A stretch of DNA of 64,000 nucleotides from assembly GCA_022426155.1 (NCBI GenBank), contig JAKMEE010000032.1:62001-126000 (forward strand). The letters run 5' to 3'. Of this stretch, positions 25,701-33,515 are shown in pieces. This stretch comes from Candidatus Poseidonia sp. (GTDB taxonomy: Archaea > Thermoplasmatota > Poseidoniia > Poseidoniales > Poseidoniaceae). How positions within the stretch are numbered: the stretch's first letter is position 1; each line of letters opens with the position of its first letter. A program made the position numbers and the translations under genes. Under the pieces are notes generated by a model, which was not told where the DNA came from, did no database searches, and worked only from the letters and a program-made list of their open reading frames with translations.

Positions 25701-27617
25701 CCAAGCAGAAAGAGTCCAGTCTCCTGTGATGTTGACTCCGGTTGGTCCCGCCCCAGCATGAGTGCTGTTAGGAGCGATCAGGGATTCCCCTTCAACCGTT
25801 GAGCTCCATGAGATCGTTTCGACTGTGATCCCGTAAAGATCCAAGAGGCCCATGGAATCTGCAGATGTATGCTTGAGATAGAAACTGCTGGTTCCATTGA
25901 GTGCCACAACTCCGACACCACCTGCTGGAATCACGGATGTATTTTGGAGAGGCATGTTGTATTGGTGCAAGGTGAGAGAGCGACCGGCTGCTTGAAGTTT
26001 CCAGCCAGCAACGTCGATGTCGTTTTCACCGATGTTTTGCAATTCGATCCATTCTCCATTTGGCCATGATTGACTGTCGCTTCCGACAGCGTCCGGGAGA
26101 ATTTCACTGAATCGAATCAATCCCTCAGAGACTTCACTTCCCGGTTCAGGTTGACCAGGGGTCATCCATGCAGCAGGAGACCATGGGTCATAGGCATTTG
26201 AGGAGCGAATCAAGGAGACTCCTTCACCGTAATCGGTGACGTATGAGGCAGAATCCACAACACTACCGCTTGCATTTGTAAGCATGAGGTGGTTGTAATT
26301 GTCCCACAATCGGGTGTCAGCTGTGAATTGGATTAAACGACGTTCATCAGGGTCGATGTTGGTTGAACCTTGGCTGGAGTTGAAGACGATGGATGCAGGA
26401 TCAAGGTAGGTGATATTACCCAATCCATCAATGATGGACCAACCGAGTAAATCAACGGCAACGGCTCCATTGTTGTGCAATTCAATCCATTCTCCGTCAG
26501 GATAACTGTCTGGTTCGGATGAGGCATTGGTGTACAATTCAGTCATGCGCACGTCGTGGTCCATGACTGGCATAGCAGTCATCACTGGAGCATTGGCCTC
26601 ATCGGGTGTGGGATAGGCGCTTTGAATCCAAAGAGTGTTGGTCGAATCGCTTGCATTAAGTGAGAATCCTTGAACGGTGGATGTCCACTCAATGATGTGA
26701 GAAGGGCTTCCATTGGGCCATTTGAGTGTGAGGGATTCCGCTCCATTGTTGAGTACACCGTACTGGCTGCTTCCATTGACGGCTACGATGCGATGTTCTC
26801 CCGGTGAGATCATCATACTCGCTGGGTCACTGGTGGCATTGACCAAATGATTCGTGTCAAATGCGAGTTGATTTCCTGCAGCATCTTCGAGAATCCACCC
26901 AGTCAGGTCCATATCGGAGTTACCTGTATTGGTGAGTTCCACCCATTCGCCTCCTGGCCATGTGGCGTTATCGTAGGATGGCCATGGATTAGCCATGACC
27001 TCGTTGATCATCAAGTCTGAAGGAATGAGTGTGGGGGCCGTCCCAGCTGAGTTCACTTGGCCTGGACTCGGTGCACCGGTTTGCACCCAATTATTTGTTG
27101 GGCTCGCAGGGTCTTCTTGGTAACTCTTCCCAGAGGTAACACCGCCCCAAGTTGCTTCGTGAACATTGGTGGCACTGGCATCGTGGAGGGTCAGCGTTGC
27201 TCCTGTATTGGTCATGTAGAAATTACTGTCACCGTTTCGGGCGATTACAACGTATTCTCCCGGAGCAATTGTCCAGGTTGAAGCGTTGTTGGCTTGATAA
27301 TCCACAATCGTGTTTGAATCAAAAGTCAATGTTTTACCAGCGTTGTTTTCGACACTCCATCCAGTCAAATTCACGTTGTTAATTCCACTGTTATACAATT
27401 CGAACCATTCCCCACCAGGCCAAGTTCCGTTATCAGCACCGTTGGGGTTTGGCATGGCTTCGTTAAGACAGACTGAGATGCTGCATGCCGTTGAGCGACC
27501 TTGAGTCGACTGGGCAAGGGGCATCGTATCTGCTTCATTAAGAGCAAGAGGCTGACTCAACGAGGTCAAGAAAAGAAGTATCAGGGTTAATGCTAGGGTG
27601 GTTTGTTTCATAATCAT
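22722..27617 (-). CDS. Giant secreted protein: six lamin-tail domains plus PLD/nuclease domain
   Basis: The 1631-residue chain has a signal peptide (about 1-27) and six lamin-tail domains (starting near residues 45, 200, 355, 500, 655 and 800, each opening like LNEAMPNPNG or ITEILPY and containing GEWxEL and N-x-x-GW). A phospholipase D/nuclease domain (about 1005-1330) follows, with both HKD motifs intact: H1082-S-K1084-x4-D and H1283-N-K1285-x4-D, each followed by N-W. Calcium-type DxDxDG repeats (about 1345-1510), a membrane helix (about 1540-1560) and a cytoplasmic tail with two related helical segments (GWDMEMVETYLKQ, GWTMDQLAEYYDQ) complete it. HKD enzymes cut phosphodiesters in DNA or phospholipid. 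The start is ATG 27617 or 27611. It follows the permease gene after 12 bases. Confidence 0.88.
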   Translation of the reverse strand: MIMKQTTLALTLILLFLTSLSQPLALNEADTMPLAQSTQGRSTACSISVCLNEAMPNPNGADNGTWPGGEWFELYNSGINNVNLTGWSVENNAGKTLTFDSNTIVDYQANNASTWTIAPGEYVVIARNGDSNFYMTNTGATLTLHDASATNVHEATWGGVTSGKSYQEDPASPTNNWVQTGAPSPGQVNSAGTAPTLIPSDLMINEVMANPWPSYDNATWPGGEWVELTNTGNSDMDLTGWILEDAAGNQLAFDTNHLVNATSDPASMMISPGEHRIVAVNGSSQYGVLNNGAESLTLKWPNGSPSHIIEWTSTVQGFSLNASDSTNTLWIQSAYPTPDEANAPVMTAMPVMDHDVRMTELYTNASSEPDSYPDGEWIELHNNGAVAVDLLGWSIIDGLGNITYLDPASIVFNSSQGSTNIDPDERRLIQFTADTRLWDNYNHLMLTNASGSVVDSASYVTDYGEGVSLIRSSNAYDPWSPAAWMTPGQPEPGSEVSEGLIRFSEILPDAVGSDSQSWPNGEWIELQNIGENDIDVAGWKLQAAGRSLTLHQYNMPLQNTSVIPAGGVGVVALNGTSSFYLKHTSADSMGLLDLYGITVETISWSSTVEGESLIAPNSTHAGAGPTGVNITGDWTLSAWATPGEVNPTWSAYNGSTDVAITEILPYCNDDSIEPFEDWVEVHNIGSEVVNLSRWSLMSGDGSKRFIRTDAIWNPNTTLPNTTHLEVGERAVILMDEWVLTGLGDAIALSDPDNNEIAYASWTVITDCQTLQPGAQSTDGWIHTLWPTPGEVEPDPANLASPDDLRFTRFMPTNQGGDDMEFIEITNQGTKLAMLEGWILRSVSSAGTVYDATFNDVFINPESSLILTADDSLSSYEDGDLMELSSALDQSFYIASSGAAIQLLTPSSTEVDTLVYGNGPVDVTGWNGIALAEPVTNLANLIYLRGDGCGESPDTDTVQDWHTRWSRLGGSSFCFNTTLSSTGTITPIIGPEDGLVDLLNWINGASSSLEVHMYQLQHVELVDALIQAHQRGVEVTVVLDYGDNWWNEFDLDNNRGMATTLLAEGIDVYWFGDMGENPYAYIHSKVAVRDNSSVWMGSGNWKTSSHPYPGNSANREWGVIVEDSALATMVQAHLRFDESSLRSHITPVEMSDAPTGWSFPTPSSVVGNITEGLTVDYTATLLVCPDNCINELVKMLDEADEEILLSLQYLDMDWSYGWGDNPLLSALEEAAQRGVRIRLILNGAYLDEDIQSVVDQMNEEWNASLGYDTNAVVMSPSQSVNKLHNKGVIIDESSVLVSSINWGDSALVRNREMGLFITSEVATAPYLASWHDDWNRVDVLVDTDQDGLNDAWEQENGLNRTRRIVLGTSLDEGAYDADNDGLTNEAELLHGGDPTNPDTDQDCILDGLEVAWALVSLLNTSMTDVSPIDALRLADADGDGVNESDALGCELLGIEVNGNETEPPMNETADDDEDGVLNGVDQCPGTTPIGTATDPNGCSSKQRAANIPDGAENTAGDSAETFFLMLMIGALLLSFGAYGILRSVRKGGDEKEGLEAEAFDLANIMDEPQTPEWEQPVLDGTNTPEPSFTVTSEMLERVPGWDMEMVETYLKQGWTMDQLAEYYDQQVVQHAD

Positions 27618-27629
27618 CAGCTCTTTTTT

Positions 27630-29132
27630 TCAAATAAATCCAAAGGAATCAAACTTCTGTGCGAAGGTGTAAATCATAATTGGGACGAGAATAATTCCCA
27701 TTCCATGTGAACGTCGGATGCCGATTCTAGGGGGTAGGAGGCCGATGATGGTTCCCACGATAAGGACTCCAACGCCCACAAAGCCGGTGGAAAACCAGAC
27801 CAAAGCGGTGACAAATACAATCACGCCCATCACCATTTGTTGCAACGGAATTGCAGCGTGAAGTTTGAGCATCCCTTGACCGACAATTTTCATCATCGGC
27901 ATGGCCATCAAGCCTGCCGCGAGTGTGACAGCCAAGAGGCGAATGAAGTCAGAGGTTGGTTCGACGGACGACCAGGTTTCAATTGGATACATCATTTTGA
28001 GAGCCAAGGTTGCGCCAGATCGAGAACGACTGATGATGTAGAGGAAGCCAAGAACCATCACCGTGACTGCGGTGTTCACCGCTGAGAGAATTGCAATGAT
28101 TTCCAAATCTTGTTTGGTTTGAGGGCCTTCGACACCATCGGCTGCTTCTGCTTTGGCGATTTCCAATAATTCATCATCGCTCAATTCAGTGAGCCTTCGA
28201 GTTTCCCAATCCATGCCGAAACCTTGCTTACCTTGTGCCTTTGCGGCAAGGTTTCGTCCACCCATCACCAAGACGGTGGCTTGTGAAGCAGTCATGCCGG
28301 GGAGGACTCCCATGGATGCCCCCGCAACACTGGACCAAAAGCATGGGACCAGAAGAGGGCGTACGGGTGGTAGGTCCCAGTTTTCTTTCTGAGGCGGTAA
28401 ATGAGAGGTTGTTGCGTAGATGTCCAAGAGGTTTGCAATTCCAAACAATCCAGCGAGGCTCGGAAGGAGGAGGCTTGCATCGGGCATGCCAACCGGTGAG
28501 CGGGCAGGGAGGGTGAACACACCCCAGCCGTATAGCCCAGCGAGAAGAAAGAAAGCAGTAGCCGTGAAAAATCCTGCGAGCCTTGAGTCCCTACCCAACT
28601 TTCCGAAGGTCAGGGTCTGGAGCCATTTTGGCCAATCAAGTCGTGTGGTCTCAGTTGCAAGTAGGAGCAGTGAGATGGTGAGGAGGACGAATGGAAGTAT
28701 GTCTCCCAATTTTTCATACCAACCCAATTCAGGGCCGAAGACAATACGGGCTACAATAATGAGTGGGAGTGAGAGAAAGAGTCCAAGTTGTGAGCCTCTT
28801 GCCGACCAGGCTACACCTCGGGCTGCATTGCCAGAAAGCAGCATTCGATGCCCGGGCAAGAGCGAGAGTGCTGTGTCTCCATCCGGAGCCCCAATCAGCG
28901 CAGAAGGGATGTAATTGAGAAATGTGTGAACCGTACCTGTGGAGACAATGATTGCGGCAACAGCTGAAAGAGGGATTCCCAAATCGAGTAAAGCGGGTGA
29001 AAGTGCCAGCAGGATAAGAGCGACGTTGTTGACATGGAATCCGGGAATCAATCCAGTGATTGAACCCATGAACACGCCGAAAAACAGCGCTCCAAGGAGC
29101 CACGCCAAATCTAGAAAGTATCCCTCAAGCAT
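27630..29132 (-). CDS. COG1784 / DUF112 TctA-like permease
   Basis: This 500-residue membrane protein has roughly 11-12 hydrophobic segments. The N-terminal GSITGLIPGFHVNNVALILL and the repeat-like SMGVLPGMTASQATVLVMGG are the twin GxxPG motifs of the TctA superfamily, in the form found in archaeal COG1784 proteins. The TctA family forms the large membrane subunit of tripartite tricarboxylate carriers; archaeal members occur without the TctB and TctC partners and their cargo is unknown. Here the neighbours are an OB-fold surface protein (three bases upstream) and a secreted PLD/nuclease (12 bases downstream), which hints at a product of nucleic acid or phospholipid breakdown. Confidence 0.82.
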   Translation of the reverse strand: MLEGYFLDLAWLLGALFFGVFMGSITGLIPGFHVNNVALILLALSPALLDLGIPLSAVAAIIVSTGTVHTFLNYIPSALIGAPDGDTALSLLPGHRMLLSGNAARGVAWSARGSQLGLFLSLPLIIVARIVFGPELGWYEKLGDILPFVLLTISLLLLATETTRLDWPKWLQTLTFGKLGRDSRLAGFFTATAFFLLAGLYGWGVFTLPARSPVGMPDASLLLPSLAGLFGIANLLDIYATTSHLPPQKENWDLPPVRPLLVPCFWSSVAGASMGVLPGMTASQATVLVMGGRNLAAKAQGKQGFGMDWETRRLTELSDDELLEIAKAEAADGVEGPQTKQDLEIIAILSAVNTAVTVMVLGFLYIISRSRSGATLALKMMYPIETWSSVEPTSDFIRLLAVTLAAGLMAMPMMKIVGQGMLKLHAAIPLQQMVMGVIVFVTALVWFSTGFVGVGVLIVGTIIGLLPPRIGIRRSHGMGIILVPIMIYTFAQKFDSFGFI

Positions 29133-29135
29133 GCC

Positions 29136-30896
29136 TTAACTTCCTGCTTCTTGTTCAATTTGATCTCGGTCACTCACTCCGTTGTCATCGGAGTCTTCTG
29201 ATGTGGGTGAGGTTCCAAGGGCTTCCTCGAGCGTATCGCCGAGTCGGTCTCCATCGCTGTCCAATACATCTGCTTCATCCAATGCAAATACGATACTCAT
29301 TCCATCATTGCTTTGCATTTGGCGGATTCTGCCTTGCCATGTCATGGATTGGTTGGCATGGAGCTCATCAACACCGATGGCTTGAGATTCAAGATTCAGT
29401 TGGATGGATTGATTCGACCCATCTCTGAATAATTTCCATTCGCCATCTTCCATGACAGCTTTTCCATTTAGCAAGACGTTCTGGTCCCTTGAATATCCCC
29501 ATTGTGTGGCTCCATCATCCCATAGCAGTGTTCGGGCCGAGGGTACTGTGCCGAGGGTATAATCATGCACCACCAATCGAATTCTCATGTCTTCATCGTC
29601 CCAATTTACCGAGACATTGGCAATAATGTTCTGGCCTGATTCAAGCCATGCGGTTCTTGGGCTTGGGAAATTGACGGCAATGGTGGTCTGTCCTGGCATA
29701 TAGGCGGCGGTATCAACAAGGTAGCCTTCTTCGTCTTCAACAGAGGGTTCAACGGCATATTTTACGTAAGCAGAGAGTGTGTAAGTCGCATCAGGATTAT
29801 CGACCATAGCGACAGGGTTTCCAGAGAGCATAGCCAAGAGTGTCATGGGTGTTTGGGGGTCAACCAATTGAGGTGAATCCTGGCCCGAAGCATCGATGCA
29901 CCAGTTGTTTACGGCTGTTGACCATAACAATCGCCCGCTCACCGTCTGGAGGGTTCCATCTACGGGAGAAGTGGCTTCTGACGCTCGATCTTCATCGCTG
30001 GGGTTCAGGCAAATCTTACTGTTGCCAGGTCCCACTAATTCCCACGTACTTTCACCGGTTAATACAACACCTGCCATGTCAACGATTTGACCGGATTGGT
30101 AACTCCAGGTCGCTTCAGCGCTCCAATCGAGGAGCGGGACATTGACCACGTGATTGCGGTCGAGATAAATGTCCGTGCCTTGGACCTGTAGGCTCCATCG
30201 AAGGTCCCGTTGTTGGTAGGATAAAATTCCAATGACATCGACTTTGGAAGTGGCTTCAATCCATTGCCCCGTCCCCGAACGGATGGTGAGGTGCAGTTGG
30301 TGCTCAGAATTCCCCCAACTTGGGTGGTCGCCAAGGTAAGCGGAATTGAAGGTCGTGTCGGGAGAAATTGTTTCTCCGATGAATCCAGTCAATTGTATCG
30401 CCACTCCTTCGTAGGCTTGAGGGTTTTGAGCCACATTTGCGATGGCTAAGATTTCAATGTCGGGGACGTCCTCTGGCGACCATTCAAAAGCGCCTGCGCC
30501 CAAAGATTGTATCCAAATGCGCCCATCGTATTCAATGACGTTACCCATCACCGTTACCGTCGTTCCGATAGGTGGCATCTCGGCAGGTCGAAACCATCGT
30601 GCTTCAACCACGCCCGTGCCGTCATCGATGATAGCATCAATACGGTCATCACCCGATGAATACGGATCTTCAACCCAAGAGATGAGCATGCCTTCGACTT
30701 TCACATTCTCACTCTTGTATTCGAGCAGCGACTCGACTTGAATCACTTCAGGCTCCCTTACATAGGCATACCAGTTGAGGGTTGCAACAAGGAAAATTGA
30801 AAGTGCGAACATGACCCATAATTGTTGTCCCCGTGTTTCTGGATCATCATTCGTAATACGATCCATGAGGTCCTTGACAACATCCGCCATGTACAT
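29136..30896 (-). CDS. Membrane-anchored multi-OB-fold surface protein
   Basis: The 586-residue protein has an N-terminal cytoplasmic stub and one membrane helix (about 27-46), so the rest should face outward. Residues about 50-135 form an OB-fold: VKVEGMLISWVED, IDDGTGVVEARWF, GTTVTVMGNVIEYDGRIWIQ. Similar strand patterns return at about 150-255, 260-330 and 450-540, suggesting three or four OB units. The end carries calcium-type repeats (DSDGDRLGD, DSDDNGVSDRD). OB-folds of this style bind single-stranded nucleic acid or serve as generic beta-barrels. It heads the six-gene minus-strand unit and is separated by three bases from the permease. The start could be ATG 30896 or 30890. Confidence 0.72.
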   Translation of the reverse strand: MYMADVVKDLMDRITNDDPETRGQQLWVMFALSIFLVATLNWYAYVREPEVIQVESLLEYKSENVKVEGMLISWVEDPYSSGDDRIDAIIDDGTGVVEARWFRPAEMPPIGTTVTVMGNVIEYDGRIWIQSLGAGAFEWSPEDVPDIEILAIANVAQNPQAYEGVAIQLTGFIGETISPDTTFNSAYLGDHPSWGNSEHQLHLTIRSGTGQWIEATSKVDVIGILSYQQRDLRWSLQVQGTDIYLDRNHVVNVPLLDWSAEATWSYQSGQIVDMAGVVLTGESTWELVGPGNSKICLNPSDEDRASEATSPVDGTLQTVSGRLLWSTAVNNWCIDASGQDSPQLVDPQTPMTLLAMLSGNPVAMVDNPDATYTLSAYVKYAVEPSVEDEEGYLVDTAAYMPGQTTIAVNFPSPRTAWLESGQNIIANVSVNWDDEDMRIRLVVHDYTLGTVPSARTLLWDDGATQWGYSRDQNVLLNGKAVMEDGEWKLFRDGSNQSIQLNLESQAIGVDELHANQSMTWQGRIRQMQSNDGMSIVFALDEADVLDSDGDRLGDTLEEALGTSPTSEDSDDNGVSDRDQIEQEAGS

Positions 30897-30948
30897 CTGA
30901 CAAATTAATGGCGTTTATTCATTCGCATTTCCCTGTCTGCGATAACTG

Positions 30949-30955
30949 CTTAAAG
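30949..30955 (+). promoter_or_regulatory. TATA-like box of the HD phosphohydrolase gene
   Basis: CTTAAAG is centred about 27 bases before the ATG at 30979. With a start codon at that distance the transcript would have little or no leader. Confidence 0.4.
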
Positions 30956-30978
30956 CGGAAGGGTCACCGACCAGTTGA

Positions 30979-32280
30979 ATGTCAAAGCGTGACCGTGTGA
31001 TTCGCGATGAAATCCATCGTGATATTTTGGTGCCAGCACACCATGCTCGTATCATTGATACGCCTGAGTTCCAAAGGCTCCGTTCCATTCAACAATTGTC
31101 AACTTGTGAGTATGTTTTTCCCGCTGCAACCCATAACCGATTCGCTCACTCACTTGGGGCCTATTTTCTCGCAGGAGAATTAGCAGAACATCTTCACGAA
31201 GTCCATCCTGGATTAATGTCGCCGGAGGACGAAGAATTGGTCCGTCTTGCCGCCCTACTCCATGATATCGGACATCCACCCTATTCTCACCTACTGGAAA
31301 CCCCTCGAGTGTTTGCAACCTTTGCCTCCCATGAGGCTTGGGGGCGTAAAATGCTTGAATCGAATGGGACAGAAATTGGACAGGTTGTCAGAGAAGTTCT
31401 GGGGGATGAGCGCCTCGGCCGACTGTTTGCACTCATGAATGGAGACGATACCCATAACGGCCATCCCATTCCTAAATATCTCAAAGAAATTGTGAGCAGT
31501 CAATTAGATGTGGATCGCATGGATTACATGATTCGTGACCAAGCCAACACAGGAGCTCAAATTGGTGGCTTTGATAGTGCTCGTGTAATTCGTGCGCTGC
31601 GAGTTGGTGATGACGGCCGGTTTTATGTCAAACAATGGGGTCTACCCGCCATTGAAGCATATTTAGTAACTCGATATCACATGTATCAACAAGTCTATTT
31701 CCATAAGGTCAACATGCTTACTCAATCCTATTTGGTCAATATGCTGGTGCGTGCAAAAGAACTTGCAATCGCTGGTGAGTTGGTTCTGAGGCCAGAATTG
31801 AGCGATATGCTTCTCAATGACGAATTGACTCCTGCCCAATACGCCACACTCAATGACGCTCACATCAAAGTTGAACTCTCTACTTGGGCTCATCACTCAG
31901 ACAAGAAGCTGGCGGGATTAGCCCGTCGTTTGCTTTCACGCAAGGATTTCCACAAATCTCTACGAATTGATCAACTCACCCTCGAGATGAGTGACATCAT
32001 CATGCCACGCATCCATGAAGAGTTAATCGTGGCTGGTTATGATCCTGAGATGGATTTGGTCCAAGCCACCATACGAAAACGAGGATATCTCCCTTACACA
32101 GAGGGGATTGTACTCGAAGACGGACGCGATGCATCCGAACATTCAGCTTTGATTCGTTCCTTGGTTCAAAACGATGAGCAATCTCTCATTTTTGTGCCCG
32201 AAAACATTCGGGATGACATGGAGCAAAAGGTACGTGAATGGATTAAACCGTCACAATCATCCCTCGCACAATTCGATTGA
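30979..32280 (+). CDS. HD-domain phosphohydrolase (COG1078, dNTPase-like)
   Basis: This 433-residue cytoplasmic enzyme has the COG1078 layout: RDEIHRDILV at the start, FQRLRSIQQL, then THNRFAHSLGAY, the metal-binding HDIGHPPYSH (H95, D96) and SSQLDVDRMDYMIRD, which carries the fourth metal ligand. Relatives hydrolyse dNTPs or other phosphomonoesters. It is transcribed away from the OB-fold operon, with an 82-base divergent gap. A nucleotide pool role fits the purine and nucleoside genes nearby, but the substrate is not certain. Confidence 0.88.
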   Translation: MSKRDRVIRDEIHRDILVPAHHARIIDTPEFQRLRSIQQLSTCEYVFPAATHNRFAHSLGAYFLAGELAEHLHEVHPGLMSPEDEELVRLAALLHDIGHPPYSHLLETPRVFATFASHEAWGRKMLESNGTEIGQVVREVLGDERLGRLFALMNGDDTHNGHPIPKYLKEIVSSQLDVDRMDYMIRDQANTGAQIGGFDSARVIRALRVGDDGRFYVKQWGLPAIEAYLVTRYHMYQQVYFHKVNMLTQSYLVNMLVRAKELAIAGELVLRPELSDMLLNDELTPAQYATLNDAHIKVELSTWAHHSDKKLAGLARRLLSRKDFHKSLRIDQLTLEMSDIIMPRIHEELIVAGYDPEMDLVQATIRKRGYLPYTEGIVLEDGRDASEHSALIRSLVQNDEQSLIFVPENIRDDMEQKVREWIKPSQSSLAQFD

Positions 32281-32324
32281 ATCCAACAGAAGGTTCATGA
32301 CAATCCATCTCCGCCCAATCGTTA

Positions 32325-32398
32325 GGGCCTGTAGCTTAGTTGGTTAGAGCACCCGGCTCATAACCGGGAGGTCAGGGGTTCAACTCCCTTCGGGCCCA
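32325..32398 (+). tRNA. tRNA with anticodon CAT (elongator Met or Ile2)
   Basis: The acceptor stem GGGCCTG pairs with CGGGCCC (one T-G pair), the anticodon stem CCCGG/CCGGG encloses CTCATAA (anticodon CAT) and the T arm contains TTCAACT. The discriminator is A73; CCA is not encoded. It is not the initiator, which needs three G-C pairs next to the loop. The GGGCC start is common in archaeal tRNA-Ile2, whose C34 is modified to read AUA, so Ile2 is a real alternative to elongator Met. A T-run at 32400-32404 may terminate it. Confidence 0.93.
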
Positions 32399-32488
32399 CT
32401 TTTTCATGAATTGATTGACTGATTTCAGCACAACAAGCCCACAATGGTTATGTGTGGGGGGTCTGTGGGGAGACTATTGGGTGAGACA

Positions 32489-33424
32489 ATGTCAGCATGG
32501 AAGCGTATGGTCGTTCTGATGAGCATTTACCTTTGTTCTATTTTGATGGTGGCAGTTCCTGCCTCCGCTCAACTCTCCGGTGCTGCGGTTTCTATGACCT
32601 GTGCACCAGGGCAAATCCAAGTTGAAGTCAAGCCTGGTGCCACTCTTACAGGGTACACTACCTGTACAGTTTCAAACCCCACGGCGTACGTTGAGAAAGT
32701 GGCCATCGTTGTCACAAGTGATGGTCTTGCAACCGCCGCACCCGGGGACATGTATGTCGGAGCCGGGCAAGAAGTCGACTTCCAAGTTGTGGTTCGTGCT
32801 AATCCTTACATGCAAATGCAATCCCGTCAACTGACTGTTTCTGCAACCGTTCAGGAATTGAATAACGTCCCACCTCCCAACACCGCTTCATCGCAAGTTA
32901 ACGCATTGATCAACATCATGCAGTTCAGCATTGTTCAAGTTGAAGCTGTTGAACCATTTGTTCAACTCATGCCCAAGACCGACAAGAACTTTCAGTTCAA
33001 GGTCTACAATTTCGGCAATCAAATTGACCGAATGAAAATTGGTGTGACCGAGAACACCCGTGAGTCCCTTGAAGAGGCAGGATTCACAGTCAACCTCCCA
33101 CAAAACGTTGTGACCATTGAGCCCAACGCTGCTCCCGAAACTGCTCGTATCATGGTGCGAACACCAAAGAACCAAGGTTGGTCCGATGCTTATCACGTGC
33201 TCGAATTCTTCGCTGAGTCTGACTTTGCTTGTCAAAACGGTGGATGTAACCGAGAGTCCCAGATGATCACAGTATACGTCCGTGGTGTCTATCTCCCAGG
33301 CTTCGAAGTCGTTCCGGCGATGTCTATGCTTGTTCTTGCCGCTGCAGTGGCTGGACGCCGGTTCCTCGCTGATGAAGAGGAAGAAGGCGATTTGGTGTGG
33401 AGAGAATCCGCTCCCGGCCTCTAA
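32489..33424 (+). CDS. Secreted protein with PGF-CTERM-like anchor
   Basis: This 311-residue protein has an N-terminal signal peptide ending near VPASA and an extracellular beta-rich part of about 230 residues with two weak Ig-like units (VSNPTAYVEKVAIVV; VYNFGNQIDRMKIGV). Near the C-terminus LPGFEVVPAMSML, a hydrophobic stretch and GRR match the pattern of PGF-CTERM sorting signals, which archaeosortase A processes in other euryarchaea. Here an acidic tail of about 20 residues follows, longer than usual. The ATG at 32489 places the signal peptide at the end; an earlier in-frame start at 32444 adds 15 residues. Function unknown. Confidence 0.7.
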   Translation: MSAWKRMVVLMSIYLCSILMVAVPASAQLSGAAVSMTCAPGQIQVEVKPGATLTGYTTCTVSNPTAYVEKVAIVVTSDGLATAAPGDMYVGAGQEVDFQVVVRANPYMQMQSRQLTVSATVQELNNVPPPNTASSQVNALINIMQFSIVQVEAVEPFVQLMPKTDKNFQFKVYNFGNQIDRMKIGVTENTRESLEEAGFTVNLPQNVVTIEPNAAPETARIMVRTPKNQGWSDAYHVLEFFAESDFACQNGGCNRESQMITVYVRGVYLPGFEVVPAMSMLVLAAAVAGRRFLADEEEEGDLVWRESAPGL

Positions 33425-33515
33425 GTAAAGGTCTCAAAACTGCAAAACCCTTCTCTCAAAAAGGGGTTGGTTTCTTAACACCCAGTACTCAACCAAGTCT
33501 TAACGGGGATTGACA

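Noticed and set aside
28420-28914. 164-residue plus-strand frame inside the COG1784 permease
   Set aside because: It is antisense to a clearly coding membrane protein, and its Arg/Pro/Ser-rich sequence is typical of a shadow frame.
32325-32398. Initiator tRNA-Met
   Set aside because: The three G-C pairs next to the anticodon loop that mark initiators are absent, and the acceptor stem starts with a G-C pair.
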